Positions 40,697 to 49,379 of a stretch of DNA of 64,000 bases are shown in pieces. The stretch's first letter is position 1. Every line of letters begins with the position of its first letter. The translations under genes and the position numbers were made by a program. The DNA is from Fidelibacterota bacterium (GTDB taxonomy: Bacteria > Pseudomonadota > Alphaproteobacteria > Rhodospirillales > Rhodospirillaceae), in contig CANJLF010000001.1 of assembly GCA_947475295.1 (NCBI GenBank), forward strand, positions 1-64,000. Reading direction: 5' to 3'. The notes under the pieces are model-generated. The model was not told the origin of the DNA, searched no databases, and saw nothing but the letters and a program-made list of their open reading frames with translations.

Positions 40697-40900
40697 CGAA
40701 ACCTCAAGTCGGTGTCGCGCGCGAAGCGTTTCCCCCTTGGTCTTTAGGGACCGTGGAATGCTTTGACTTTGCGCGCAAAAATATCGAAAACTAAAGCCAG
40801 CCTTGAACCTCGGCCGGGGGGTGGATGTTCAAAGGCGCGCCGCCGCGGCCAGGGTTCCGACCCGCCGCGAGACCAGCGGCTGCGGGGATAAGGTGGCGTG

Positions 40901-41488
40901 ATGGCGACGGACGACCAATCCATTGAAGTCGGCAATTTCCCGAAAGGGAAAGTCCTGTTCAAGCAGGGCGAGAAGGGCGACGCCGCCTATATCGTCAACT
41001 CCGGCGCCGTCGGCATGTACCGCGAGGCCCAAGGGCGCAAGATTCCGCTGGCCACCGTGCGGCGCGGCGAGCTGTTCGGCGAGATGGCCGTCATCGACGA
41101 CAGCCCCCGCATGGCCACGGCCTTCGCCCTCGAAGACTCCGCCGTCATGGTGGTGCCGATCCGCATCATGCTCGATAAGCTGCGTAAGGCCGATCCGTTT
41201 ATCCGCTCGCTCATCCGCATGCTCATGACGACGCTCCGCGGCGTACACGACTCCTATATGCCCAAGTCCCGCAGCCTGGCCGATGCGCTCAATATGTTGA
41301 ACCGCCAGTCCGATATCGTCACACGCTTTCTACAAAGCGATTTGCCGCCGGCCTTCCGCACCGATCTCGAGGGCAAGCTGAAAGTCCTGGATGCGGCGAT
41401 CAAGGATTTGCGCAAAGTCGCCGCTGCTCATCGCGAGGAAGACAAGCGCGACGACGCCATTCCCGCAGAGTCTGACCTGCCGCAATAG
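40901..41488 (+). CDS. Cyclic-nucleotide-binding domain protein without HTH
   Basis: The product (195 aa from ATG 40901; GTG 40898 is directly before it) has a Crp-like beta-roll (about 10-115) with the phosphate-binding cassette GELFGEMAVIDDSPRMATAF, where Glu and Arg match the cAMP-contacting residues of CRP. The C-terminal part (about 120-195) is helical and does not contain a Crp/FNR winged helix. It may sense cyclic nucleotide and act on a partner protein. It is probably a single-gene unit. Confidence 0.85.
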   Translation: MATDDQSIEVGNFPKGKVLFKQGEKGDAAYIVNSGAVGMYREAQGRKIPLATVRRGELFGEMAVIDDSPRMATAFALEDSAVMVVPIRIMLDKLRKADPFIRSLIRMLMTTLRGVHDSYMPKSRSLADALNMLNRQSDIVTRFLQSDLPPAFRTDLEGKLKVLDAAIKDLRKVAAAHREEDKRDDAIPAESDLPQ

Positions 41489-41490
41489 CC

Positions 41491-42012
41491 TCATCCATAC
41501 GTCGGAATATCTTTCCAGCCGTAGCCGATTTCCTTGAGCGGTTTTCCGGCGAAGTCGCGCACGGTCTCGGCGACCACCTCGCCGCCGACTTTTTCGTAGA
41601 ACGTCTTCGCCGGATTGTCGGCCAGCACCCAGACGAACAGTCCCTTAAATCCGCTCTGCGCGAGGCGATTACTCGCCGCCATGAACAAGCGCCGCCCGTG
41701 GCTTTCGCGCTGATGGCTGCCAAGCACATAAAGCGACGAGATTTCGGCCTGATAGCGTTTGTCCCGGTGCCGCAAGGGCCCGCCCGCGACAAAACCGATC
41801 ACCCGCTGGTCATGGTCCTCGCTGACCAGGGTGGTGAAGGCTGGCCCGGCCCGCTCAAGAAGACGCACCCAGACGAAGGTGCGGTTCTGCACGGTCATGC
41901 TGTCGAGGTAGGCCTGCGGAATGATGCCGCCGTAGCTCGACCGCCAGGTGTCCACATGGACCCGGGCGATGGCGGGGGCGTCGTCGATCTCGGCGGGGCG
42001 GATCGTCAGCAT
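41491..42012 (-). CDS. GNAT family N-acetyltransferase
   Basis: The 173-residue protein has the GNAT fold: strand IRPAEIDDAPAIARVHVDTW at the start and the acetyl-CoA binding region YVLGSHQRESHGRRLFMAA (about 92-110). Gly and Arg of the Q/RxxGxG/A loop are partly changed (HQRESHGR). Substrate unknown. It is convergent with the cyclic-nucleotide-binding gene, with 2 bp between stops. Confidence 0.88.
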   Translation of the reverse strand: MLTIRPAEIDDAPAIARVHVDTWRSSYGGIIPQAYLDSMTVQNRTFVWVRLLERAGPAFTTLVSEDHDQRVIGFVAGGPLRHRDKRYQAEISSLYVLGSHQRESHGRRLFMAASNRLAQSGFKGLFVWVLADNPAKTFYEKVGGEVVAETVRDFAGKPLKEIGYGWKDIPTYG

Positions 42013-42260
42013 GATGAGTCAATCCTTGCCCCATTTTAACTTCACAATCGCGCGGGTAACAGCGGCAAGGCCGCTTGGGGGATTCAAAAGAGAGGCAATT
42101 TGCCGTAATCTGGCACGGCGGATGTGAGGGGGAGGGCGCCGGTTTACCGGTGTCACGTGTCCGCAGCAAAAGGGGAGAGCTTGATGGCGAGGCATGTTGC
42201 GGCCTCCAGACTTGGCGCTGGCCGCCAATCTGTTTCCCAGCCCGTTTCTCATTCATTCAC

Positions 42261-43550
42261 ATGAGTAGTCCCGCAACAGCTCCGCGCTCCGCGGCCGTGG
42301 CGTTCATCCTGTTCACGGTGCTGCTCGACGTTATTGCCATGGGCATCATCATCCCGGTATTTCCGGCTCTGGTGGTGAAGTTCATGGGCGGCGATATGCC
42401 CCAGGCGGCCGCCATCTACGGCATCTTCGGCACGGCCTGGGCGCTGATGCAGTTTTTGTTCTCGCCGTTGACCGGCGCGCTATCGGACCGGTTCGGCCGC
42501 CGGCCCATCGTGCTTCTCTCCAATTTAGGTCTCGGTCTCGATTATGTGCTGATGGCGCTCTCGCCCAATTTGGCCTGGCTGTTCGTCGGCCGCATCATTG
42601 CCGGCATCACCGCCAGCAGTATCTCGGCGTCGACCGCTTATATCGCCGACGTCATGCCGCCGGAAAAACGCGCCGGCGCTTTCGGCCTGATCGGCGTCGC
42701 CTTCGGATTGGGCTTTGTGCTGGGCCCGGCTCTTGGCGGGTTGCTCGGCAGCATCGATCTGCACTTGCCGTTTTGGGTTGCGGCAGGCTTAAGTCTCACC
42801 AACGCGATCTACGGCATCTTTGTGCTGCCCGAATCCCTCGCGCCCGAAAAACGCCGTCCCTTTTCCTGGCGGCGCGCCAATCCGGTGGGTGCGCTGATCC
42901 TCTTGCGCGGTCACCCGGAACTCTCGGGTCTTTCGCTGGTGCATTTTCTTTATGCGCTGGCGCACAACGTCCTTCCCAGCGCCTTTGTGCTCTACACGAC
43001 ATATCGCTACGGCTGGGACGAACGCACCGTCGGTCTGACCATGGGCGCCTACGGCATCATGATGATCCTGGTGCAAGGCGCGCTGGTGAAACCTGTCGTC
43101 GCCCGGTTCGGTGAACGCCGCGCTTTGGTCTTTGCGCTCAGCTGCGCCGTCGTGGGCTTTGCGATCTACGGCTTCGCGCCCACGGGTACACTCTTCTTAT
43201 TGGGCCTTCCTATTATAGCCCTCTGGGGATTTTACGGCCCGTCGTCGCAAGGCCTCATGACGCGGTGCGTCACACCCTCGGAACAGGGCCAGCTTCAGGG
43301 CGCGCTCAGCAGCATCAGCGGCATCACCGGCCTGATCGGCCCGGGGCTTTTCACGCTGACGTTCGCCCATTTTATTTCTTCCGAGCACACCGTGACGGTG
43401 CCCGGCGCGCCGTTTCTGGTGGCCTCGGCCCTGGTAGCGTCGGCTGCACTTCTAGCCTGGCGCGTGACCCGCCCCGCCGCCGCGGCTTCCGAGGTCCCAC
43501 TCTCCCAAGATTTGGCGCAGGAAAAGGCCAAAGTTTTCCCCGGCCAATAA
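42261..43550 (+). CDS. MFS transporter, TCR/Tet-type (DHA1) family
   Basis: The product (429 aa from ATG 42261) has 12 hydrophobic spans and the motif-A GALSDRFGRRPIVLLS between spans 2 and 3, plus a motif-C-like GPALGGLLG in span 5. This group exports drugs or metabolites by proton antiport. The frame upstream to 42075 lacks hydrophobic or conserved character and is dismissed. No regulator gene adjoins it, so substrate is unknown. Confidence 0.9.
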   Translation: MSSPATAPRSAAVAFILFTVLLDVIAMGIIIPVFPALVVKFMGGDMPQAAAIYGIFGTAWALMQFLFSPLTGALSDRFGRRPIVLLSNLGLGLDYVLMALSPNLAWLFVGRIIAGITASSISASTAYIADVMPPEKRAGAFGLIGVAFGLGFVLGPALGGLLGSIDLHLPFWVAAGLSLTNAIYGIFVLPESLAPEKRRPFSWRRANPVGALILLRGHPELSGLSLVHFLYALAHNVLPSAFVLYTTYRYGWDERTVGLTMGAYGIMMILVQGALVKPVVARFGERRALVFALSCAVVGFAIYGFAPTGTLFLLGLPIIALWGFYGPSSQGLMTRCVTPSEQGQLQGALSSISGITGLIGPGLFTLTFAHFISSEHTVTVPGAPFLVASALVASAALLAWRVTRPAAAASEVPLSQDLAQEKAKVFPGQ

Positions 43551-43598
43551 GCCTCTGGAATTTCAGTAAAAAATTCTCAGTTCTTTCGGACGCGCGCC

Positions 43599-43626
43599 CT
43601 TGAATTCCAACAGACCACTCCTAGAT
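43599..43626 (+). promoter_or_regulatory. Candidate sigma-32 promoter of hsp20
   Basis: CTTGAA (43599-43604) and CCTAGAT (43620-43626) are spaced by 15 nt. The -35 matches the RpoH consensus well; the -10 is a moderate match. It would give a transcript start near 43633, about 115 nt before the hsp20 ATG, leaving room for a ROSE-type leader. Confidence 0.5.
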
Positions 43627-43725
43627 CAGGGGGGTAACGGATGCCCATTGGGGTCCGTGAGTTGCGGCCTTACGGCGCAGCCCAAAGGGGAGCCATGGTG
43701 GTTCACCCTATTAAATGCGCCGCGG

Positions 43726-43748
43726 TATTGCTCATTGAGGATATCACC
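43726..43748 (+). promoter_or_regulatory. ROSE-like RNA thermometer hairpin over the hsp20 ribosome binding site
   Basis: The sequence TATTGCTCATTGAGGATAT directly before the hsp20 start contains UUGCU facing the Shine-Dalgarno AGGA. C33-G37 closes a short loop, U32-A38 and C31-G39 pair, then G30 faces G40 and U29 pairs A41 (last two digits, 437xx). This is the hallmark of ROSE elements, where UUGCU pairs with AGGA through a G-G pair and opens at heat-shock temperature. The upstream leader (about 43633-43725) contains further short hairpins such as GGTG/CACC near 43696-43706. Confidence 0.72.
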
Positions 43749-44213
43749 ATGCGTACATTCGACCTTTCCCCGCTTTTCCGTGCGTCGGTCGGTTTTGACA
43801 ACCTCGCCCGCGTTTTTGATGCGGCGGGCCGCCTCGACGACACTAGTATTTCCTATCCGCCCTACAACATCGTGAAGGCCGGTGAAGATGCCTATCGCAT
43901 TACTTTTGCCGTTGCCGGTTTCGGCGAGAACGACCTCGATGTGAATGTGGAAAACAATACGCTCACCGTGCGCGGCAAAGTCGCGCAGGAAGGCGACGCG
44001 GCCACCTACCTCTATCGCGGCATTGCCGGGCGGTCCTTCGAGCGTAAGTTCGAACTGGCCAACCATATCCAGGTATCGGGTGCGCGTATCGAGAATGGTT
44101 TGCTGCATATCGATCTGAAGCGCGAAGTGCCCGAGGCCCTAAAGCCGCGCAAGGTCAGCATTGCCGCCCCGCCACAGATTAAGAGCCAGCCGGTCGCGCA
44201 GGCTGCTGAGTAA
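43749..44213 (+). CDS. Small heat shock protein Hsp20 (IbpA-type)
   Basis: The 154-residue protein has an IbpA-type N terminus (FDLSPLFRASVGFDNLARVFDAA), an alpha-crystallin domain with YNIVKAGEDAYRITFAVAGF, and the conserved GLLHIDLKREVPE strand. It holds unfolding proteins in a refoldable state. ATG 43749 is preferred because the upstream frame to 43641 lies in the leader and because AGGA is placed correctly. The C-terminal IxI-like anchor is weak (VSIAAPPQI). Expression is probably heat-induced twice, by a sigma-32-like promoter and a ROSE-like thermometer. Confidence 0.94.
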   Translation: MRTFDLSPLFRASVGFDNLARVFDAAGRLDDTSISYPPYNIVKAGEDAYRITFAVAGFGENDLDVNVENNTLTVRGKVAQEGDAATYLYRGIAGRSFERKFELANHIQVSGARIENGLLHIDLKREVPEALKPRKVSIAAPPQIKSQPVAQAAE

Positions 44214-44227
44214 TGGCCGCGGAATAA

Positions 44228-44264
44228 CAAAAAAAGAGACGGCGGCTGTTTAGGCCTCCGTCTC
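44228..44264 (-). terminator. Intrinsic terminator of the MBL hydrolase gene (minus strand)
   Basis: GAGACGG and CCGTCTC form a 7-bp stem with a GC-rich loop. On the minus strand the stem is followed by TTTTTTTG, a good U-tract, so it ends transcription arriving from the MBL gene. For hsp20 on the plus strand it may serve as a weaker terminator. Confidence 0.8.
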
Positions 44265-44350
44265 ATTCTTCACTCCGCCGCGCTGCGCCGTCGAGATGGG
44301 ACCGTTACCCCCAACGGATCCCCGCCCGTCTCCGGCGCGGCGCGGTCTTT

Positions 44351-45265
44351 TTACGATTTCAATGACCGATAGGTCAGGCGCAGAAAATTGGCCGTCGCCG
44401 TTTCGTTGGCGCCGGCCTGTTGCTCCAGGTCCTGAATCGGCTTCGCCTTCACCACGTCATCCTCGCTCTTGCCTTCGCTGATCAGCTTGGCCACACGGTC
44501 GCGCGCGGTGACCAGCAGCGTGCGGTATTGCGCCATCTGGGCCTTGGTCATGAGGGCGCCGTGGCCGGGCACGATCTTTGTGTTGTCGTTGGCGAGCTTC
44601 AAATAGTTGTCGACGACGGCGATCATGCCCTTGATGTTGCCGCCTACGGCCACATCGATATTGGGATAGCGCCCGCCGACGCTGACGATATCGCCGGTGG
44701 CCAGCACATTGGCGTCGGCGAAATAAACCGCGCTGTCGCCGTCGGTGTGGGCGTTGGGTTGGTACGTAACTTGAGCCGTGCGGCCTTTGACCGTCACGCT
44801 GGTTGATGTCCCGGTATAGGTCTGTTTCGGCAAAGCATCGCCGGTGGCCGGTGGCGCGGTAACGCCGGTCAGCGCATTGGCAACCGGGGTCGCCAGACGT
44901 TTGTTGATATTGGTATGGGCCACGACAACGGCGCCGTCTTTCTGGAAGGCCTCATCGCCGCCGGTGTGATCGCCATGATAGTGCGTGTTGATGACGTACT
45001 TGATCGGCTGCGGCGACACTTTGGCGACCGCGGCCTTGATCTTATCGTGCAGCGGCGCGAACTGGGTATCGACCATGATGACGCCGTCGTCACCGACCGC
45101 GACAGTGATATTGCCGCCTTGGCCTTCGAGCATATAGGTCTTGTTACCGAGGTCGGTGGTCTTGATCTCGACCTTAGAAAAGTCGGGGGCCTGCTGAGCG
45201 TAGGCCCCACTCATGATGAGTGTGCCGAAAGCGACCGCAATGGCGGCTGGTATGATGCGCTGCAT
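44351..45265 (-). CDS. Exported MBL-fold metallohydrolase
   Basis: The 304-residue protein has a signal peptide (about 1-23, ending SGAYA) and a metallo-beta-lactamase fold with the zinc site HYHGDH (His95, His97, Asp99, His100), then AHTDGDSAV, TGDIVS and VPGHG. This spacing is that of the QuiP/Bla2-like periplasmic MBL hydrolases; beta-lactamase activity is possible but unproven. The ATG at 45265 starts the signal peptide; the longer frame adds a non-conserved 22 residues. A terminator follows. Confidence 0.88.
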   Translation of the reverse strand: MQRIIPAAIAVAFGTLIMSGAYAQQAPDFSKVEIKTTDLGNKTYMLEGQGGNITVAVGDDGVIMVDTQFAPLHDKIKAAVAKVSPQPIKYVINTHYHGDHTGGDEAFQKDGAVVVAHTNINKRLATPVANALTGVTAPPATGDALPKQTYTGTSTSVTVKGRTAQVTYQPNAHTDGDSAVYFADANVLATGDIVSVGGRYPNIDVAVGGNIKGMIAVVDNYLKLANDNTKIVPGHGALMTKAQMAQYRTLLVTARDRVAKLISEGKSEDDVVKAKPIQDLEQQAGANETATANFLRLTYRSLKS

Positions 45266-45439
45266 GTTGGGTTCCTCCCTGTTGGAGGCGCATTTTGCCC
45301 CGGCCCTGCCCCGGAAACAACCAGAACACAACCTGAGCTAGGGCGGCCATGCAGAACTTATTCGACCATCAGGCGTTGTCCTGCCTGGACGCTCGCTTTC
45401 CGAGGCGTCGGAACCTTAGGCAAGACAAAGGAATCTCCA

Positions 45440-45637
45440 ATGGCTGATGATGCAAATGGTGGCGGCGGTCTATATTTCGTAGTCGGCGGCTTGGTTGTCG
45501 TCGTTATGGGACTGGTTTTGTATTTCGGCGGCTATGTTGGCGGCGCGTCCAGCACCCGTTCCACCACGATCGAACGGACGCTTACCCCCGATTCAAGCTC
45601 CACGACCACCACGACCACCACCAAGCCGGCCCCATAA
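45440..45637 (+). CDS. Small single-span membrane protein with Ser/Thr-rich tail
   Basis: This 65-residue frame begins MADDANGGGGLYFVVGGLVV, has one hydrophobic span (about 11-34) with a GLVLYFGGYVGG core, and ends in a Ser/Thr/Pro tail with seven consecutive Thr. A ribosome binding site AAAGGA precedes the ATG by 7 bp. Glycine-rich single-span proteins with a charged or polar tail are common unnamed genes in alphaproteobacteria. Function unknown. Confidence 0.65.
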   Translation: MADDANGGGGLYFVVGGLVVVVMGLVLYFGGYVGGASSTRSTTIERTLTPDSSSTTTTTTTKPAP

Positions 45638-45775
45638 TTCTCAAGGGTTTGGCGCCTTTGCCGCCGGCGATGAGGCGGGACTTCGCTTGCCCGATTGGTT
45701 AAAATAGCCGCCGGCCGCTTATGCGGCCCGCTGCGGGGGATTTGCAGCGACCGTCTGGTCGGCGAGGGGGGATTC

Positions 45776-47197
45776 ATGAGCACGCAGCAAAACGGCGCGA
45801 GCCTGATCGCGCGCATCGCGGTGCGCAGTTGCGCCTGGTCGGAACGCTGGGTTCCCGATCCTTACGCCGTGGTCGTGCTGATGGTCGCGATTGTCGCCCT
45901 CGGCGCGCTTGCCCTCGGCGCGGGTCCCGTGGTCGTCGCGCGTAGCTTCGGTGACGGGTTCTGGAGTCTCATCCCCTTCACCATGCAGATGACCTTCATC
46001 ATCATTGGCGGCTACGTCACCGCCGACTCACTCCCGGTTGCCAAAATCATCCAGCGCGTGGCGGCAATTCCTAAGACCGGGCGCGGGGCCGTGGTCATGG
46101 TGGGCCTCTTCAGCATGGGACTGGGGATGATTCACTGGGGCCTGTGTCTGGTGGTCTCAAGCCTGCTCGCGCGCACGATCGCGCAGCGCCGCGATCTCAA
46201 CATGGACTATCGCGCCGCCGGCGCCGCGGCCTACCTCGGCAACGGTTCGGTCTGGGCTTTGGGGCTGTCGTCTTCCGCCGCGCAGCTGCAGGCCAATCCC
46301 GGCAGCATGCCGCCCAATATGTTGGCGGTAACCGGCGTGATCCCCTTCAGCGAGACCATTTTCCTCTGGCAGTCGCTGTTGCTGGCCGCGATCCTGATTG
46401 CCGTCAGCACCTGGACCATTTGGGCCACGGTGCCTGATAAGGCGCACACGCGCACGGCTCAGGATATGGGCGTGGATGTCGAGCGTCACAACCGCGCGCC
46501 TGCACCCCGCAGCCGTCCCGGCGAATGGCTGGAATACAGCCCGTTGCTAACGATATTTATCATCCTGTTAGCGCTGGCCTGGCTGATCGAACAAATATCG
46601 CGCAATGGCGTCATGACGACGATCTCCAGCCTCAACAACTACAACTTCATTTTCCTGATGCTAGCCATCGGCCTGCATTGGAGCCCGCGGCGGTTTCTGG
46701 ATTCAGCGGCGCGCGCCATGAGCAGCGTCGGCGGCGTGCTGATCCAGTTTCCCATGCTGGGCGCGATCTCGATGATCATGACGGCGGCCAAGAATGACGA
46801 GGGTCAGACAGTGGCGGGCGTGCTTGCTAACTTCTTCACGGAATTCGCCGCCGGCCCCGCCTTCGCTTTCGTCGTCACCATCTATTCCGCCGTACTCGGC
46901 CTGCTGGTGCCGTCGGGCGGCGGCAAGTGGGTGATCGAGGCGCCCTACGTCATGCAAGCCGCCAAGAACATGGAATATCACCTGGGCTGGGTGGTGCAGA
47001 TCTATAACGCCGCCGAGGCTCTGCCCAATCTGCTCAATCCCTTCTGGATGCTGCCGGTCATTGGCATCATGGGCGTCAAAGCGCGCGATCTGGTGGGCTT
47101 CACCTTTGTGCAGTTCCTGGTGAATTTTCCCATCGTTCTCGTCCTGCTGTGGCTCTTGGGCATGACGCTGACGTACCATCCGCCGGTTATGCCCTAG
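45776..47197 (+). CDS. AtoE-like short-chain fatty acid transporter
   Basis: The product (473 aa from ATG 45776) is a multi-span membrane protein of the AtoE/short-chain fatty acid permease family, with typical strings WVPDPYAVVVLMV, MIHWGLCLVVSSLLAR and VPSGGGKWVIEAPYVMQAAK. It imports short-chain carboxylates such as acetoacetate or butyrate. The frame upstream to 45695 is not conserved. It lies 39 bp before the aldolase/dehydrogenase gene; a shared transcript is likely, but a common pathway is not shown. Confidence 0.88.
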   Translation: MSTQQNGASLIARIAVRSCAWSERWVPDPYAVVVLMVAIVALGALALGAGPVVVARSFGDGFWSLIPFTMQMTFIIIGGYVTADSLPVAKIIQRVAAIPKTGRGAVVMVGLFSMGLGMIHWGLCLVVSSLLARTIAQRRDLNMDYRAAGAAAYLGNGSVWALGLSSSAAQLQANPGSMPPNMLAVTGVIPFSETIFLWQSLLLAAILIAVSTWTIWATVPDKAHTRTAQDMGVDVERHNRAPAPRSRPGEWLEYSPLLTIFIILLALAWLIEQISRNGVMTTISSLNNYNFIFLMLAIGLHWSPRRFLDSAARAMSSVGGVLIQFPMLGAISMIMTAAKNDEGQTVAGVLANFFTEFAAGPAFAFVVTIYSAVLGLLVPSGGGKWVIEAPYVMQAAKNMEYHLGWVVQIYNAAEALPNLLNPFWMLPVIGIMGVKARDLVGFTFVQFLVNFPIVLVLLWLLGMTLTYHPPVMP

Positions 47198-47236
47198 CTG
47201 TTGCTCAAACCGCGCTAGACGTCGTATGAGAGCCCT

Positions 47237-49285
47237 ATGAAGAGTATGTGGTCCGACGTTGAGGCGCAGCGCATGGTCGAACGCTATGCGCAGCAAGGCG
47301 TAAACGCCGACATCGCGCTGCGTGTTTATACCTCGCGCCTCTTGGGCCGCGACCCTTCGCTGGTGCTGCATGGCGGCGGCAATACCTCTGTAAAGACCAC
47401 AGTGCCCGATGCTCTGGGGCGTCCAACATCGGTGCTCTGCGTAAAGGGCTCCGGCTGGGACATGGCCGAGATCGAGCCTGCTGGGTTACCCGCTGTGCGC
47501 TTGGCGCCTATCGTTGAGCTGCGCGACCTCGCCAAACTTTCCGACGAGGACATGGTCAACATCCAGCGCTGCAATCTCCTGGATGCATCGGCACCCAATC
47601 CGTCGGTGGAGACGCTGCTGCATGCCTTCCTGCCGCACAAATTCATCGACCACACGCACGCCATCGCCGTGCTGGCCGTCAGCGATCAGCCCAACGGCAA
47701 TGATCTGTGCCGCGAACTTTACGGCAAGCGCATGGGTCACGTGCCCTACATCATGCCGGGCTTCCTCTTGGCCAAACGCGCCGCCGAGGTTTTTGAACAA
47801 GACCCCAGCGTCGAGGGCTTGATCCTCGAGAAACATGGCATCTTCACCTTTGGCGAAACCGCGCGCGAGGCCTACGAGCGCATGATCGAAAAGGTTGCCG
47901 AGGCGGAAGGTCGTCTGCAGAAAAATCGCAAAGCCGTGTTTGCGCCCGCCGCGCTGCCGAAACAGACCGCAACGGCGGCCGCGATCGCACCGACTTTGCG
48001 CGGACTTATCGCGCGCTGCGACAAGGGCAAGGCTTTGCAGCGCATGGTGCTGGATTTCCGCAACGGCCCCGCGATTCTCAACTACGTCAACGGCCGCGAG
48101 CTTGAGCGCTATTCGCAAGTCGGCGTCGTCACGCCTGATCATACCATCCGCACCAAGAACTGGCCGTTGGTCGTTCCGGCACCCGATGCCTGCGATGTGG
48201 CGGCCTTTCGCACAAACGCCGAAGCCGCTTTTGCCAAATTCACGCAGCGCTATCACGACTACTTTCGCCGCCATAACGCGCGCCAGGATCCGCCCAAGAC
48301 CGAGCTTGATGCCGCGCCGCGTGTGATTCTCGTGCCCGGTCTCGGGCTGTTCGGCGTCGGTGCGAGCAAAGGTGCGGCCTTGATCGCCGCCGATATCGCC
48401 GAGAACACCATCCAGACCATCACCGATGCCGAATCCCTGGGGCGCTACGAATGTTTGAGCGAAGCCGATCTCTTCGACATGGAGTATTGGTCGCTGGAAC
48501 AAGCCAAGCTCGGCAAAGGCAAGGAAGCAAAGTTCGCGCGCCACATCGTCGTCGTCACCGGCGGCGCATCGGGCATCGGGCGCGCGACCGCCCAAGCCTT
48601 CAAGCGCGAGGGCGCCGAAGTCGCCATTCTCGATCTTCCGGGCGACGCGCTCACCACCGCCGCCAAAACCCTGAAGTGTGCCGGCATCCCTTGCGATGTC
48701 ACCGACGCTAGCGCCGTCAAGGCGGCCTTCGCCAAGGTGGTCGAGACTTTCGGCGGCGTCGATATCGTCGTCGCCAACGCGGGCAAGGCCTGGCAGGGTA
48801 AAATCGGCACCGTCGACGAACAGGTTCTGCGCGACAGTTTTGAGCTGAATTTCTATGGCTATCAGCGTGTCGGCCAGGCCGCGGTCGATGTCATGACCCA
48901 ACAGGGCTTCGGCGGCGTGCTGCTGTTCAACGTCTCCAAGCAGGCGGTCAATCCAGGCCCGAACTTCGGTCCTTACGGCTTACCAAAAGCGGCGGCGCTT
49001 GCGCTCATGCGCCAATACGCGGTGGATCACGGCGCCGACGGTATTCGCGCCAACGCCGTCAATGCCGACCGCATCCGCTCAGGGCTTCTCACCGACACCA
49101 TGATCGCCGAACGCTCCAAGTCACGCGGTGTCTCGCAGGAGGACTATATGGGCGGAAATCTCTTGGCGCGGGAAGTGACCGCCGAGGATGTGGCCCAGGC
49201 CTTCATCAGCCTGGCGCTGGCCGATAAAACTACCGGCGCTGTCCTCACGGTGGACGGCGGCAATATCGCTGCTGCACTGCGATAA
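47237..49285 (+). CDS. Bifunctional class II aldolase / short-chain dehydrogenase
   Basis: The 682-residue fusion has an N-terminal class II aldolase/adducin domain (about 20-400, with LVLHGGGNTSVK, HTHAIAVL and LEKHGIFTFG) and a C-terminal SDR domain (about 435-680) with TGGASGIG at 441-448, NAG and YGLPK (Tyr580, Lys584). This architecture is that of RhaD/RhaE-type rhamnulose-1-phosphate aldolase/lactaldehyde dehydrogenase proteins. Here no rhamnose kinase, isomerase or regulator is nearby, so the sugar is uncertain. It follows an AtoE-like transporter. Confidence 0.9.
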   Translation: MKSMWSDVEAQRMVERYAQQGVNADIALRVYTSRLLGRDPSLVLHGGGNTSVKTTVPDALGRPTSVLCVKGSGWDMAEIEPAGLPAVRLAPIVELRDLAKLSDEDMVNIQRCNLLDASAPNPSVETLLHAFLPHKFIDHTHAIAVLAVSDQPNGNDLCRELYGKRMGHVPYIMPGFLLAKRAAEVFEQDPSVEGLILEKHGIFTFGETAREAYERMIEKVAEAEGRLQKNRKAVFAPAALPKQTATAAAIAPTLRGLIARCDKGKALQRMVLDFRNGPAILNYVNGRELERYSQVGVVTPDHTIRTKNWPLVVPAPDACDVAAFRTNAEAAFAKFTQRYHDYFRRHNARQDPPKTELDAAPRVILVPGLGLFGVGASKGAALIAADIAENTIQTITDAESLGRYECLSEADLFDMEYWSLEQAKLGKGKEAKFARHIVVVTGGASGIGRATAQAFKREGAEVAILDLPGDALTTAAKTLKCAGIPCDVTDASAVKAAFAKVVETFGGVDIVVANAGKAWQGKIGTVDEQVLRDSFELNFYGYQRVGQAAVDVMTQQGFGGVLLFNVSKQAVNPGPNFGPYGLPKAAALALMRQYAVDHGADGIRANAVNADRIRSGLLTDTMIAERSKSRGVSQEDYMGGNLLAREVTAEDVAQAFISLALADKTTGAVLTVDGGNIAAALR

Positions 49286-49379
49286 GCAGGCTGCTTAAAG
49301 CCGGCACAGCCATAGAAAAACCCCCGTCATTGGTCTAGTCTTTCGACCGCTAAACGGAACCAAAAAGGGGAGGCTTGTT

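Noticed and set aside
42013-42260. Riboswitch in the leader of the MFS transporter
   Set aside because: Only short GC-rich hairpins (AGCGGC/GCCGCT at 42061-42075) are visible; no conserved riboswitch core was recognised.
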